NCBI GenBank assembly: GCA_015232355.1
Contig: JADFZW010000017.1
Span: 52,895-116,894 of the forward strand
From: Oligoflexia bacterium
Lineage (GTDB): Bacteria; Bdellovibrionota; Bacteriovoracia; Bacteriovoracales; Bacteriovoracaceae
Length of the DNA: 64,000 nucleotides
Direction of reading: 5' to 3'
Shown here: positions 54,074 to 63,631 of the stretch, piece by piece
Layout of the letters: each line of letters opens with the position of its first letter
Position numbering within the stretch: position 1 is the stretch's first letter
Translations under genes and position numbers: made by a program
Notes under the pieces: generated by a model
What the model saw: the letters and a program-made list of their open reading frames with translations, nothing else
Database searches by the model: none
Told to the model about the DNA's origin: nothing

Positions 54074-54436
54074 ATGAAGGTTTTAATAATAGACGATTCA
54101 AAAACTGTGGCCCAAGTTATTGGTGTTATGCTTAAAGAGGAACAACACTCTCATCTGTGGGCCAAAAATGGTCAAGAGGCAATTGATATTTTAAAAACTG
54201 AAACAGGGATAGACGTCATCTTGTTGGATTGGAATATGCCTATCGTTGATGGCCCAACTTTTTTAAAGTTAAATCAAGATGAAAAAATCACTACTGTTCC
54301 AATCATCATGTTAACAACAGAGAATAAATTCCAAAAGATGACACAAATGATGGATATGGGTGCCTCTGAATATATCACCAAGCCGTTCACAAAAGATATT
54401 CTCTTCAGCAAAATCCAAATGGTTTTGAGTAAATGA
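54074..54436 (+). CDS. CheY-like single-domain response regulator
   Basis: The 120-aa protein is a stand-alone receiver: LIIDDSKTVAQVIGV, phospho-acceptor Asp in DVILLDWNMPIVDG, Thr in MLTTEN and Lys in ITKPFTKD. The start follows GGAAGG. It overlaps the epmA start by 4 bp (ATGA), so the two are co-translated. It could be a CheY for flagellar switching, but it lies 12 kb from the che operon. Confidence 0.88.
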   Translation: MKVLIIDDSKTVAQVIGVMLKEEQHSHLWAKNGQEAIDILKTETGIDVILLDWNMPIVDGPTFLKLNQDEKITTVPIIMLTTENKFQKMTQMMDMGASEYITKPFTKDILFSKIQMVLSK

Positions 54437-55473
54437 TCAAAAACAATTCTAATTCTAATTCTAATTCTAATTTTAATTCTAATTCCTCTTCATCTGATAT
54501 AATTAAAAAAGCATCGCTAATTAAAATTATTCGCAACTTTTTTTCTCAAGATGATTTTCTAGAAATAATTTCTCCTCCTATGGTGGAAAATCCAGGAATG
54601 GAGGCACACGTTCACCCATTCAAAGTCACACAAGCTCGAGCACCAGTGCAACCATCAGCTAAAATATCAAATCTTTATTTACATACTTCTCCAGAATTTT
54701 ATTTAAAAAAGATGCTCTCTCTTGGTTTGCAAAAAATATATTCTATCGTTCACTCTTTTCGTGATGATATAAAATCACCAATTCATCAAAATCAATTTTT
54801 AATGTTGGAATGGTATCGAGCAAATGAGTATTACACCAAGATCATGGATGATTGTGATAGATTAATTAAATTTGCTCTTCATGATTTAAAAAAACAAAAG
54901 ATCAAAACTAATTTTAGTGAGAAAGAGTATTCGCTTAAACGTGTAACTGTGAAAGAACTTTTCGAGGAATATTTAAAAATCGACATTCTTGAATACATGG
55001 AAGTAAGTGATCTAAAAAGATTAATGGAACTAAATTTTCCAGAAGTTCCTTTACCAGCAGAAACACTCTTTTGGGATGATTACTTTTTTTTACTTTTCTT
55101 AAATAAGATTGAACCACATCTGGCCACTACATCCGATAAAAAATTTTTACTCCTCTACGAATTTCCTAAGCATTTGGCAGCACTCTCCACTATCAAGCGT
55201 GATGATCCACGTGTGTGCGAACGCTTTGAAATTTACATTAATGGAATTGAAATATGTAATGCCTATAATGAGCTCACCAATCTACAAATTCAACAAGAGC
55301 GTTTTGAACAACAAAACAATATAAAAAAATCTCTCTATCAATATGAACTTCCACCGCCTAATGTTCTTTATCAAGCGCTATCAAATGGTATTCCTCCTTC
55401 TGCTGGAATTGCACTTGGAATAGAACGTTTTTTATTAGCATTGGTTTCTGATATTAATAATCCTTTTGCATAA
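54433..55473 (+). CDS. epmA: EpmA, EF-P lysyl-lysine ligase (GenX/PoxA)
   Basis: The 346-aa class II aminoacyl-tRNA synthetase-like protein has motif 1 (FLEIISPPMVENPGMEAHVH), YLHTSPEFYLKKML, motif 2 (YSIVHSFRDD...HQNQFLMLEWYRAN) and motif 3 (PSAGIALGIERFLLAL). It lacks an anticodon-binding domain, the mark of EpmA. EpmA attaches a lysine to EF-P. The start overlaps the CheY-like gene by 4 bp. The first 20 codons are a hexanucleotide repeat (NSNSNSNSNF), so the N-terminus is variable. No epmB or efp gene lies in the window. It ends convergently, overlapping the ABC gene by 20 bp. Confidence 0.93.
   Translation: MIKNNSNSNSNSNFNSNSSSSDIIKKASLIKIIRNFFSQDDFLEIISPPMVENPGMEAHVHPFKVTQARAPVQPSAKISNLYLHTSPEFYLKKMLSLGLQKIYSIVHSFRDDIKSPIHQNQFLMLEWYRANEYYTKIMDDCDRLIKFALHDLKKQKIKTNFSEKEYSLKRVTVKELFEEYLKIDILEYMEVSDLKRLMELNFPEVPLPAETLFWDDYFFLLFLNKIEPHLATTSDKKFLLLYEFPKHLAALSTIKRDDPRVCERFEIYINGIEICNAYNELTNLQIQQERFEQQNNIKKSLYQYELPPPNVLYQALSNGIPPSAGIALGIERFLLALVSDINNPFA
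54445..54486 (+). repeat. In-frame hexanucleotide repeat at the start of epmA
   Basis: Seven copies of AATTCT or close variants encode (NS)n right after the epmA start. Copy change alters N-terminal length only. Confidence 0.85.
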
Positions 55474-57385
55474 TCGTCGAAGTAGCTGGAGTAACCGTTG
55501 AAGTAACCGGAGTTAGATAGCTCATATACTTTGCGTATGGCCCATTGGCCGTAATCAATTCTTTAGGATCGCCCTCTTCGATCACCTCACCTCTCTCTAA
55601 GACAACTATATGATCCGCCAACTTTATAGTGGATAATCTATGAGCAATGATAATAGTTGTTCTATTTAAAAATAACTTACTTAAATATTGTTGTAGTAAA
55701 TACTCAGTGTTGTTATCTAAGCTGGCAGTTGCTTCATCAAAAATTAATATTGAAGGATTTCTAAGCAGCATTCTCGCTACCACTACCAATTGCTTTTCTC
55801 CAACAGAAAAAAACTCATTTCTATAAGAGATATTTGTATCCAGTCCATCCTTTAGTTCCGCTATCTTCTCGCTTAAATTAACCTCTTTTAAAATATTATA
55901 AATTTGTTGATCAGAAATTTTATGATCATAAAGCCGTAAATTTTCCCTTAAGGTATCTTCAAACAAAAATAGTTGCTGAGTAACCATTCCGATATTAGCA
56001 TAAAGATTTTCTCTCTTGATTTGCACCAATGAAGTATCTGCAAACAAAATCTCCCCAGCACTCAAAGGATAGAGATCACAAATAAGATTGGCCAAAGTAG
56101 TTTTACCAGATCCAGTTCGCCCGATTATCGCTGTTACTCTATTTGCAGGAATAGTAAGATTTAAATTCTTAAAAATATCCTCTCCTATTCCACTTCCACT
56201 TCCACTTCCACAAATTCCATAGGTAAATCTCACATTTTTAAAATGAATATCGGCCCTCTTTAGTGATTCCTTATCTAATTCCAATTTCGATCCCGATTTC
56301 AATCCTAAATCCATTTTTTTAAATTTTAAGATCTCTTTTATCTTACTCATGGAAGACATCGATGCTTGCAACTCACTCACCCTCTGAGAAAGTTCATAGA
56401 ATGGTTGAAAGAGCATAGTAATGTAAGTCACTACTGCTACAAACTCACCGATAGTTAACATATCTTTTTTTACACCATAATATCCAATACCAATGGTTGT
56501 GGCATAAGATAAACCAATGATGATAGTATGACCTATTGGAAATTTACCCCATAAAAGAATAATTTTTTTGGCAGATGTATAATAGAGCTTCACCAACTTA
56601 CTATAATTTCTTGACCACAAATTTAAATAGTTGTGTGACAATATAACATCTAGTCCGTTGATCGAGTCCGTAGAGAAGGTGGCAATTTGAGAGATAATTG
56701 ATCGAAACCTTCTTTGCTTTCTACCCAAATGCCCCACCAATTGTAAAAGAAACACTACCAATATCACCATCAACAAAAAAAGAGGAATTCCAATCATTGG
56801 AGAAATTAAAAAAATTGCAATCAACGCTCCCATTACCAAAATCAGATCTCCAACATTAGAAAAGAAATTAGGAGAAAATAGTTGTGAAAGATTACTAACA
56901 TCATTAACAGTTCTGCTGATGATTTTGCCGGATGAATTGATATCAAAAAATTTGCATGGCATATGTAAAATTATATTAACCAAATCTCGTCGTAACTCAA
57001 GAAGAGCGCGCTCGCCGGCCCAAATAAAACTATACTTTTGAATAACACTGGTAATGATTTTTAAAACGTAAACTATAGAGAATATCCCAAAATAAAAAAT
57101 GAAGTTATCCCCTTTTTTATTAGGTGAAAGCCCAAAATCAATAATATTTCCTATAGACTTAGGAATGTAGAGTGCAAGTACAGAACTTATAATAAAAAAG
57201 ATCAGTGATGTCCAAATCCAAGGCCACTTACCTTTTAGATATGGTTTCAAATAGCGTAGATCCTTTATCGCTTCATAATTTTTAACATCCAAAATCGCTC
57301 GTAAGCTTACACGTTTGTTTTCGCTATTATCATCGTTTAAGAGAAGTGGATCTCTATTACTACTAATACTATTATTATTAGTCAT
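55454..57385 (-). CDS. ABC exporter half-transporter, MdlB-like
   Basis: I start at ATG 57385 because GGAG lies 8 bp upstream within the end of the upstream gene; the frame extends to 57409. The protein (643 aa) has a six-helix membrane domain (about 50-340) and an ATPase domain (about 380-620): Walker A GRTGSGKTTLANL, Walker B ILIFDEATASLD with the catalytic Glu. The signature is FSVGEKQ instead of LSGGQ. A Gly-Ser run (GSGSGSG, hexanucleotide repeat) precedes the ATPase. Together with the upstream half (8-bp overlap) it forms a heterodimeric exporter of the MdlAB/LmrCD type. The substrate is unknown. Confidence 0.9.
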   Translation of the reverse strand: MTNNNSISSNRDPLLLNDDNSENKRVSLRAILDVKNYEAIKDLRYLKPYLKGKWPWIWTSLIFFIISSVLALYIPKSIGNIIDFGLSPNKKGDNFIFYFGIFSIVYVLKIITSVIQKYSFIWAGERALLELRRDLVNIILHMPCKFFDINSSGKIISRTVNDVSNLSQLFSPNFFSNVGDLILVMGALIAIFLISPMIGIPLFLLMVILVVFLLQLVGHLGRKQRRFRSIISQIATFSTDSINGLDVILSHNYLNLWSRNYSKLVKLYYTSAKKIILLWGKFPIGHTIIIGLSYATTIGIGYYGVKKDMLTIGEFVAVVTYITMLFQPFYELSQRVSELQASMSSMSKIKEILKFKKMDLGLKSGSKLELDKESLKRADIHFKNVRFTYGICGSGSGSGIGEDIFKNLNLTIPANRVTAIIGRTGSGKTTLANLICDLYPLSAGEILFADTSLVQIKRENLYANIGMVTQQLFLFEDTLRENLRLYDHKISDQQIYNILKEVNLSEKIAELKDGLDTNISYRNEFFSVGEKQLVVVARMLLRNPSILIFDEATASLDNNTEYLLQQYLSKLFLNRTTIIIAHRLSTIKLADHIVVLERGEVIEEGDPKELITANGPYAKYMSYLTPVTSTVTPATSTIMQKDY

Positions 57386-59225
57386 ACAACTGCTCCGCCG
57401 CTGTTCCATAACTAGAAAGCTTAATGGTCTTCTCTTGATATATATATAATCGATAAAACTCTCGCTGTGATTTCATCAACTGAGGAAAATTTCCCTCTTC
57501 TACAACTCTTCCTTCCGATAAAACATAGATGCGATCAAAGTTGACTAAAGATGAAAGCCGATGGGTTGCTAAAATTAATATTGAATTTTCATTTAAGCTA
57601 TCAATTCCTTCAATAATTTTTTTCTCAGTCCTTAAGTCTAGAGCAGAAATAGTATCATCCCATAAAAATATCTGTGCTCCCGAATAAAATGATCTGGCCA
57701 TTGCTAATCTTTGTTTTTGACCTCCCGATAAGGTAACACCCTTTTCTCCAACATAGGTACTAAGTCCCTCTGGAAATTGTTTCAAATCGTAATTAAGATT
57801 AACTAACTCCAACACCTGCTCTACTCTATTCATATCAGAATGCAAGTATGGATCTATATTTTTAAGAATAGAATTATTAAACACCACTGGTTCTTGAGGA
57901 ATATAAGATATTCGTCCTCGCAAATTATAGAGATCAATTTCACTATATGGTGTTTGATTAAACGAATACTCGAGATAAGAAGAGATATCGTCATTTTCAT
58001 AGAGAGTGGAAAGAATTTTAAGAAGCGTGGATTTGCCAGAACCAACATCACCAACTAATGCAATCTTTTCACCTTTTTTTGCTTTGATGGAAATATTTTT
58101 CAACACCATCGTTTTATTAGTTTCATTAATTTTATTAATTTCATTATAAAAGAAATTTAAATCTTCTATTTTTATTTCTTCTATCAAACCAGAGATATTT
58201 TTAGATCCATTTTTAAATGGAGTTATTTGAAAAATATCTCTTAGTCTTCCCATAGAAGCACTGGCCCGTTCAGTGATACTGGCCAAATAGGAGATGGCCA
58301 TCATAGGCCAAATTATCTTTTCCATAGTCTTTACCATCAAGACTATAGTTCCAATTATAGCAAATGCCTTGATGGATGTTGGCGATCCTTCTCTGGCAGC
58401 GTAGTAGGCAAAAATAAATAGCATCGCCAAAGAAGCAAAACTTAAAACATTTATGATGGCATCGAAGAGAACATCCACTTTAGAAATTTCTATCCGTTTT
58501 TGATATAATTCTGAAATAAGATCAATAAATTTTGATTTCCTAATTTCCAAAACGGCAAGAACTCTGAAAATTTTCATCCCAATAGTGCTCTCATAAATTT
58601 GATCAGACATCTTTGAAAGTAGTGATGAAGATGAGAAATATAATTTATTCATAACTTTTTCATAAGTAGGCATAGCAAATGGAATAAGTAGAAATGGAGA
58701 GAGAAGTAAGAGTCCCATAGGTCCCAATACATAAATCACCATTGCTGGAACATAGATAAAATAGGTAATCATATCTACCCAGATAAGATTTCCTGGACCC
58801 ACAAACATTCGAAAATTTTCTAAATCTTGCCCAAGCAAACTTACAACATTACCAGGATTTAATTTTGTAACTTCCTTGTATCTGCCATACAAAATTTTAT
58901 TAAATAAATCTTTCTTTAAGTCCGCCTCCACTCGTCTGGAATTTACCATAAAAAAATATCGCCAACTAAAACGCAAAAGACCCATTATAAAATACATCGC
59001 TATAAAAATAATCAGGTAAAGAGGCAATGGATATACAAGCTTTCCTTCATCTCTCAAGCTATCAATTACTTGTTTTATTATCAGTGGTGGAAGCATATCT
59101 AGAGCATTGATTAGTACTATTGCCAGTGCCCCCATCAAAAAGGACCACTTGTACTTCTTTAAATACTTCCAATAAATTAAGTAAAAGAAGCGTTTATCCT
59201 TCTTTCCTTTTCCTTGATCATTCAT
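57378..59225 (-). CDS. ABC exporter half-transporter, MdlA-like
   Basis: The 615-aa protein has a six-helix membrane domain (about 25-330) and an ATPase domain (about 350-595): Walker A GDVGSGKSTLLK, Q loop IPQEPVVF, signature LSGGQKQRLAMARSF. The Walker B end is IFLWDDTISALD: Asp replaces the catalytic Glu. Combined with the partner's degenerate signature this gives one consensus and one degenerate ATP site, as in known heterodimeric exporters. It is first in a two-gene operon and ends inside the start of its partner. Confidence 0.9.
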   Translation of the reverse strand: MNDQGKGKKDKRFFYLIYWKYLKKYKWSFLMGALAIVLINALDMLPPLIIKQVIDSLRDEGKLVYPLPLYLIIFIAMYFIMGLLRFSWRYFFMVNSRRVEADLKKDLFNKILYGRYKEVTKLNPGNVVSLLGQDLENFRMFVGPGNLIWVDMITYFIYVPAMVIYVLGPMGLLLLSPFLLIPFAMPTYEKVMNKLYFSSSSLLSKMSDQIYESTIGMKIFRVLAVLEIRKSKFIDLISELYQKRIEISKVDVLFDAIINVLSFASLAMLFIFAYYAAREGSPTSIKAFAIIGTIVLMVKTMEKIIWPMMAISYLASITERASASMGRLRDIFQITPFKNGSKNISGLIEEIKIEDLNFFYNEINKINETNKTMVLKNISIKAKKGEKIALVGDVGSGKSTLLKILSTLYENDDISSYLEYSFNQTPYSEIDLYNLRGRISYIPQEPVVFNNSILKNIDPYLHSDMNRVEQVLELVNLNYDLKQFPEGLSTYVGEKGVTLSGGQKQRLAMARSFYSGAQIFLWDDTISALDLRTEKKIIEGIDSLNENSILILATHRLSSLVNFDRIYVLSEGRVVEEGNFPQLMKSQREFYRLYIYQEKTIKLSSYGTAAEQLYD

Positions 59226-59244
59226 CTTTGATTATTCATTATTA

Positions 59245-59279
59245 ATTATTGATTATTGATTATTGATTATTGATTATTC
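59245..59279. repeat. 7-bp tandem repeat upstream of the MdlA-like gene
   Basis: Four exact copies and one variant of ATTATTG lie between the DUF4214-like gene stop and the MdlA-like gene start. A unit change would alter leader spacing by 7 bp. Confidence 0.75.
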
Positions 59280-59280
59280 A

Positions 59281-60114
59281 TTAATTGAGCGAATTGAATA
59301 CTCTATGTAATTTTATTGTCAGCTCAGACTTGATAAGATCATATGATGCCTGCTTAATCCAATCTTTGTGACGTTTTTTAGAAATATCCTTTCTTAAATC
59401 TGAATTCCAAATTGTAGGATATTTTTCCACTAGTTCACTGGATAAAACCGCATACCAATCATCAAGTTGGTCTTGTGTTGTCATCTTTGCAAAAACATCT
59501 ACTATCTCGAGTGTCTTTTCTACGCAAAAACGTTTTAAGCTATAAAGATTAAGTTCACTCATGGCCCGATCTGATAAATTTAAATTCAAATACTTTTGCA
59601 TATAATATTTTGCAAATGCTGTTACTTTAGGATTTATCGGATCACGATATTTTTCTAATTCAACATATTCCATTCCAAGCACGATCGCACGATAGATACC
59701 TTCGCGAGAGGCCCCTTGCTCTAAAGCATTTATCCATTTTTTAAGTTCCTCCTCATTAGGAGAACGTTTAATGGTGGCCAAATATATTTCATTAATATAA
59801 TGGTAGTCCATCTTCGCTTTATCCTCTGCTGATATTTTGGTGGCATTAACTCTCTCTTTTTGATTTACCACTTCCTTAGAATTAACAACAATCTCTGGTA
59901 TCTCTGGAAGTTTTATTTCATTTGGATCCTTTCCTAATAATCGATCGGTAATGGGAATACCAATCACCTGCTCAATTTTATCCAAATATTTTCTTAAAGT
60001 TTTCTTGAAATTAAAAAAACTCTCCTCTTCATCATCTTGAGCATGAATAACCGTCAATGGAATGGTTAGCACTATTAAAATAGTAATCACTATTAAAAAT
60101 TTATTTCTCAACAT
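59281..60114 (-). CDS. Exported DUF4214-like protein
   Basis: The 277-aa protein has a signal peptide (about 1-25, IHAQ). An acidic stretch and a Pro/Val-rich linker follow. The middle (YLATIKRSPNEEELKKWINA, LEQGASREGIYRAIVLGMEY) resembles DUF4214, a helical module seen in secreted and S-layer-type proteins. The C-terminus is helical and basic. It lies 25 bp downstream of rimO on the same strand and upstream of the ABC exporter pair. No catalytic residue pattern is visible. Its role is unknown. Confidence 0.6.
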   Translation of the reverse strand: MLRNKFLIVITILIVLTIPLTVIHAQDDEEESFFNFKKTLRKYLDKIEQVIGIPITDRLLGKDPNEIKLPEIPEIVVNSKEVVNQKERVNATKISAEDKAKMDYHYINEIYLATIKRSPNEEELKKWINALEQGASREGIYRAIVLGMEYVELEKYRDPINPKVTAFAKYYMQKYLNLNLSDRAMSELNLYSLKRFCVEKTLEIVDVFAKMTTQDQLDDWYAVLSSELVEKYPTIWNSDLRKDISKKRHKDWIKQASYDLIKSELTIKLHRVFNSLN

Positions 60115-60139
60115 AATTATCTTCTCCTATCAATGATAA

Positions 60140-61570
60140 TCAAGGGTACGAAATACCACCTACTAAATCATAATCATGAAAATCTTCAATTTTAACTTTT
60201 ACAAAATCTCCAATCTTAATATTTTTCGGGGTCCCATCTCTCTCCTCTCTATCTCTATCTCTATCTCTATCTCTCATCTCTCCCAAGTCGTTTATTATAA
60301 CTTTACCATCTATATCAGGTGCTTGACCATAAAAACGTCCTTGTAAAAGTAGATCTGTTTCTTCATGTACCCCTTCAATTAATACTTCCACATCCTTTCC
60401 AATATATTTTTTATTAAGAGCACGACTAATTCGCTTTTGTATTCGATATACTTGATCATAACGATTATCAATTATCTCTTGATCTACTTTTTTCTTCATC
60501 TTACTGGCGGCGGTGTTCTCCTCCTCTGAATATTTAAAAACTCCCAGATGATTAAATTTCACGCTCTTAATTCCTTCGATTAATTCTTCAAAATGATGAT
60601 CTTCCTCTCCTGGAAAACCAACAATGATCGAAGTTCGCAAAACAATATTTGGCAGAGCTTTACGTATTTTATGTATGTTATCTAAAATTTTTTTTGAGGT
60701 TATTTTACGATTCATCTTCTTTAAAATAGGATCAGACAAATGTTGAATAGGAACATCCAAGTAGTGACAAATCTTCTTGGAGTTTGCAATAACTTCTATT
60801 ATCTGATCATTTAAATTATCCGGATAAAAATAGAGCATTCTAATCCAATGAAGTGAATCTATTTGATCCAGCCCTTTTAGAAGATCTGCCAAAAATGAAG
60901 TATTTGTATTTGTACGATGACTTTTAATTAAATCTTGTCCATAGACCGATAAATCCTGGGCCACAAGATTTAATTCCTTTACTCCATTTTGTGCTAAAGT
61001 TTGCGCTTCCTTTAAAAGTGAATTAACACTTCTTGATCTTAAATTCCCTCTGATTTTAGGAATTATACAAAATGAACAGTGGCGATTACATCCTTCCGAA
61101 ACTTTAAGCCAAGATGTATGTGATTTGGTACTGATCAATCTTTTATCTTTTTCACTATGAATGTATGTAGGAGTGGAAACAAAAGAGCGCTTACTTGTCT
61201 TCAACTTTTTTTCTTCCTGTAAGCTCTTTATATGTTCTACCACTTTATGATACTCCCCTGTACCAATAAAGAGATCAACTTCTGGCATCTCCTTTTCTAA
61301 TTCTTTGTAATATCGCTGAGACATACATCCGGCCACAACCAAAAATTTTTTATATTTGGCCATCTCCAAAATAACCTCAATGGATTCAGTCTTTGCCTGC
61401 TCCACAAATGAGCAGGTGTTAACTATAATTACATCCGCATCCTCTACCTTATCGGTTACCACATACTCATTGGTCTCACTTAACTTCCCAAGCATTACCT
61501 CTGAATCTACTAAATTTTTTGCACATCCTAACGAAACAAAAAAAACCTTTTTCATCTTATTATTTTTCAT
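60140..61570 (-). CDS. rimO: RimO, ribosomal protein S12 methylthiotransferase
   Basis: The 476-aa protein has the UPF0004 domain (FFVSLGCAKNLVDSEVMLGK), the radical-SAM domain with cluster motif GCNRHCSFCIIPKIRG, and a C-terminal TRAM domain. SLGCAKNLVDSEVMLG is typical of RimO rather than MiaB. RimO adds a methylthio group to an Asp of S12. A hexanucleotide repeat (60247-60277) inserts RDRDRDRE in the TRAM domain. GGAAAG precedes the ATG. It is divergent from the nucleotidyltransferase gene, with 43 bp between the starts. Confidence 0.95.
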   Translation of the reverse strand: MKNNKMKKVFFVSLGCAKNLVDSEVMLGKLSETNEYVVTDKVEDADVIIVNTCSFVEQAKTESIEVILEMAKYKKFLVVAGCMSQRYYKELEKEMPEVDLFIGTGEYHKVVEHIKSLQEEKKLKTSKRSFVSTPTYIHSEKDKRLISTKSHTSWLKVSEGCNRHCSFCIIPKIRGNLRSRSVNSLLKEAQTLAQNGVKELNLVAQDLSVYGQDLIKSHRTNTNTSFLADLLKGLDQIDSLHWIRMLYFYPDNLNDQIIEVIANSKKICHYLDVPIQHLSDPILKKMNRKITSKKILDNIHKIRKALPNIVLRTSIIVGFPGEEDHHFEELIEGIKSVKFNHLGVFKYSEEENTAASKMKKKVDQEIIDNRYDQVYRIQKRISRALNKKYIGKDVEVLIEGVHEETDLLLQGRFYGQAPDIDGKVIINDLGEMRDRDRDRDREERDGTPKNIKIGDFVKVKIEDFHDYDLVGGISYP

Positions 61571-61613
61571 TTACTTTCTTTCCATTTACATTAAATTTGC
61601 TATATTTATTTCA

Positions 61614-62387
61614 ATGAATACTATAACTACTACCACTACCATCAATTCAATCATAATTTTAGCAGGAGGAAAATCCTCTCGCATGAATTTCCCCAAAGGT
61701 CTTCTCGAATACAAAAAATATAATGGAGGAGCACCGTGGATATTAGAGCAAATTCGTAGGTGTTTTTCCTACAAATGCTCAGAAATTATTATTGTACTTG
61801 GATATCATAGTGATGAATATTTGTCCTTGTTTAAAAAGTTAATTTCTGAAGATGAATATTGGCACTTATTGCCAGAAATTTATTCCCCCTTAAAAAAACA
61901 TCTCTCTAAAATTCATCTTGCAATAAACCAATCTCCTCATCTTGGCCAATTCTCCTCTCTACAAACAGGATTACAAAAACTAAATAATCTTTCTAATATC
62001 CGCTCCAGTATTTATCCGTTAACGATGATAACTCCAATTGATGTTCCATTACCATCAATTGAAACAATAAATGCGCTTATAGAATGTAAGAATGAGAATG
62101 AGCATGAGTATGAACATGAAAAAAAAATAGATGCAATCATCCCAACATTTAATGGAAAAGGGGGACATCCAATATTAATTGGTAATGATCTGATAAATTA
62201 CATCCTTAAATTCGATTTAAGCGATCCTCATAATAATAATATTCGTCTCGATAAAATTTTGCAAAATTCAGAATCTAACAACTTCACCATAAAAAAAATT
62301 GCAACCAACGATCCTACTGTCACACTTAATTTAAATACCTTTGAAAAGTGGAATGATTTTATTACCGAAGAAACAAAGAAAAGTTAA
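61614..62387 (+). CDS. MobA/MocA-like nucleotidyltransferase
   Basis: The true start is ATG 61614: the longer frame from 61356 runs across the rimO start. The 257-aa protein has the NTP-transferase signature IILAGGKSSRMNFPKGLLEY, a metal-binding Asp in TPIDVPLPS and the box GKGGHPILIG. The family transfers CMP or GMP to molybdopterin or similar. No molybdenum enzyme is nearby, so the substrate is open. An imperfect hexanucleotide repeat (ENENEHEYEHE) inserts about 10 residues. Confidence 0.8.
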   Translation: MNTITTTTTINSIIILAGGKSSRMNFPKGLLEYKKYNGGAPWILEQIRRCFSYKCSEIIIVLGYHSDEYLSLFKKLISEDEYWHLLPEIYSPLKKHLSKIHLAINQSPHLGQFSSLQTGLQKLNNLSNIRSSIYPLTMITPIDVPLPSIETINALIECKNENEHEYEHEKKIDAIIPTFNGKGGHPILIGNDLINYILKFDLSDPHNNNIRLDKILQNSESNNFTIKKIATNDPTVTLNLNTFEKWNDFITEETKKS

Positions 62388-62427
62388 GAATAAGAGGTAG
62401 TCACTTGCATCCCAAAAGTAGCGTCAC

Positions 62428-63570
62428 CTAAACATATTTTCCATCCCAAAGCTGTTCAAGAAATAAATTCCAAGGTAAAATTTTTATGTTCTTATGATGG
62501 ATGGAATTTAATGGCCTGTCGTATTGGTTAATAAGAATATAGTATTTTAATTTTTTTTCCTCTGATAATTTAATTAGATTATTTAAATCTGATTCTCTAA
62601 ATTTATCAGATGCCTTAACCTCGATGGCAGCATTGTTATTGAGAATGAAATCAACCTCAATACCATTACTAGTACGCCAAAAATGTAAATTGTCAATTCC
62701 ATGATAATCACAGTAGGTTTTTAATTCATGATAAATATATGATTCAAATGCTTTCCCCCATAATGGAGATTTAGGAAGAATTGTACTAAGTTTTTGTAAT
62801 TTTCTTACTACACCGAAATCAAAAAAATAAAATTTTGAAGTAGCAATAGGTTTTCTTTTTAAAGTTTCTTGCCAGCATGGTAATTCATTCGCAATTAAAG
62901 TGTCTTTTAGAATTTGAAAATATTCTTGAACTGTTGTTCGTGGCACTTCTGCATCACTAGCGATTTGATTATAATTTATTTGCTCGCCATTACAGAGAGC
63001 GGCCACCTCTAAAAAGCGTGAAAAGGCATTTAACTTTCTGCTAAGTCCCTCAGCAGCTATTTCTTCCTTCAAATATATTCCTACGTAGCTTTCTAAATCT
63101 TTTTCTGGTTCGTCAGAAAAGTATATGCTAGGAATGAGACCGATATTAAGTGCTTTTTCTAAGTTAAATTTCTTTTTTAATTCTATGAATGTTAAAGGGT
63201 GAAAATAAATCCTTCTGGCACGACCACCTAGAAGATTAATTCCTTTAGACATTAATTTACGTGCACTACTACCTGTTAATAAAAAATTGATATGTAGATC
63301 TTCTATTAAAGAATGAACAACATCCAGAAGGATTGGCATTTTTTGTATCTCATCAATAATTACAATTTTATCTTTTTTTGTAAGTTCATTAATTAAAAGA
63401 GAGGGGTTTGCTGATAGTCTATTAAAAACATCAGGTTTTAACAAATCATATGTTTTATATTTGGACATGGTTTTTTTTATCCAATAACTTTTACCTGTTT
63501 GTCTTGGTCCAAGTAAAAAATAGGATTTGTGCTTTAATATTTTTTCAAAATCTAAACATCGTTTGATCAT
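62428..63570 (-). CDS. AAA ATPase with DUF4143 domain
   Basis: The 380-aa protein has Walker A (LLGPRQTGKSYWIKK), Walker B (IVIIDEIQKMP), sensor FLLTGSSARKL, and the DUF4143 C-terminal half with FHPLTFIELKKKF and FWRTSNGIEVDFIL...AIEVKAS. The last pair resembles a PD-(D/E)xK nuclease-like core. Such ATPases are very widespread and often horizontally moved; function is uncertain. It is monocistronic. Confidence 0.88.
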   Translation of the reverse strand: MIKRCLDFEKILKHKSYFLLGPRQTGKSYWIKKTMSKYKTYDLLKPDVFNRLSANPSLLINELTKKDKIVIIDEIQKMPILLDVVHSLIEDLHINFLLTGSSARKLMSKGINLLGGRARRIYFHPLTFIELKKKFNLEKALNIGLIPSIYFSDEPEKDLESYVGIYLKEEIAAEGLSRKLNAFSRFLEVAALCNGEQINYNQIASDAEVPRTTVQEYFQILKDTLIANELPCWQETLKRKPIATSKFYFFDFGVVRKLQKLSTILPKSPLWGKAFESYIYHELKTYCDYHGIDNLHFWRTSNGIEVDFILNNNAAIEVKASDKFRESDLNNLIKLSEEKKLKYYILINQYDRPLNSIHHKNIKILPWNLFLEQLWDGKYV

Positions 63571-63600
63571 TCTTGATCCTATGATTCTTTGAATCTTTTT

Positions 63601-63631
63601 TAATTAATTAATTAATTAATTAATTAATTAT
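63601..63631. repeat. TAAT tetranucleotide tract upstream of the DUF4143 gene
   Basis: About eight copies of TTAA/TAAT lie 30 bp upstream of the start at 63570. A 4-bp unit in the promoter region could vary expression. Confidence 0.8.
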
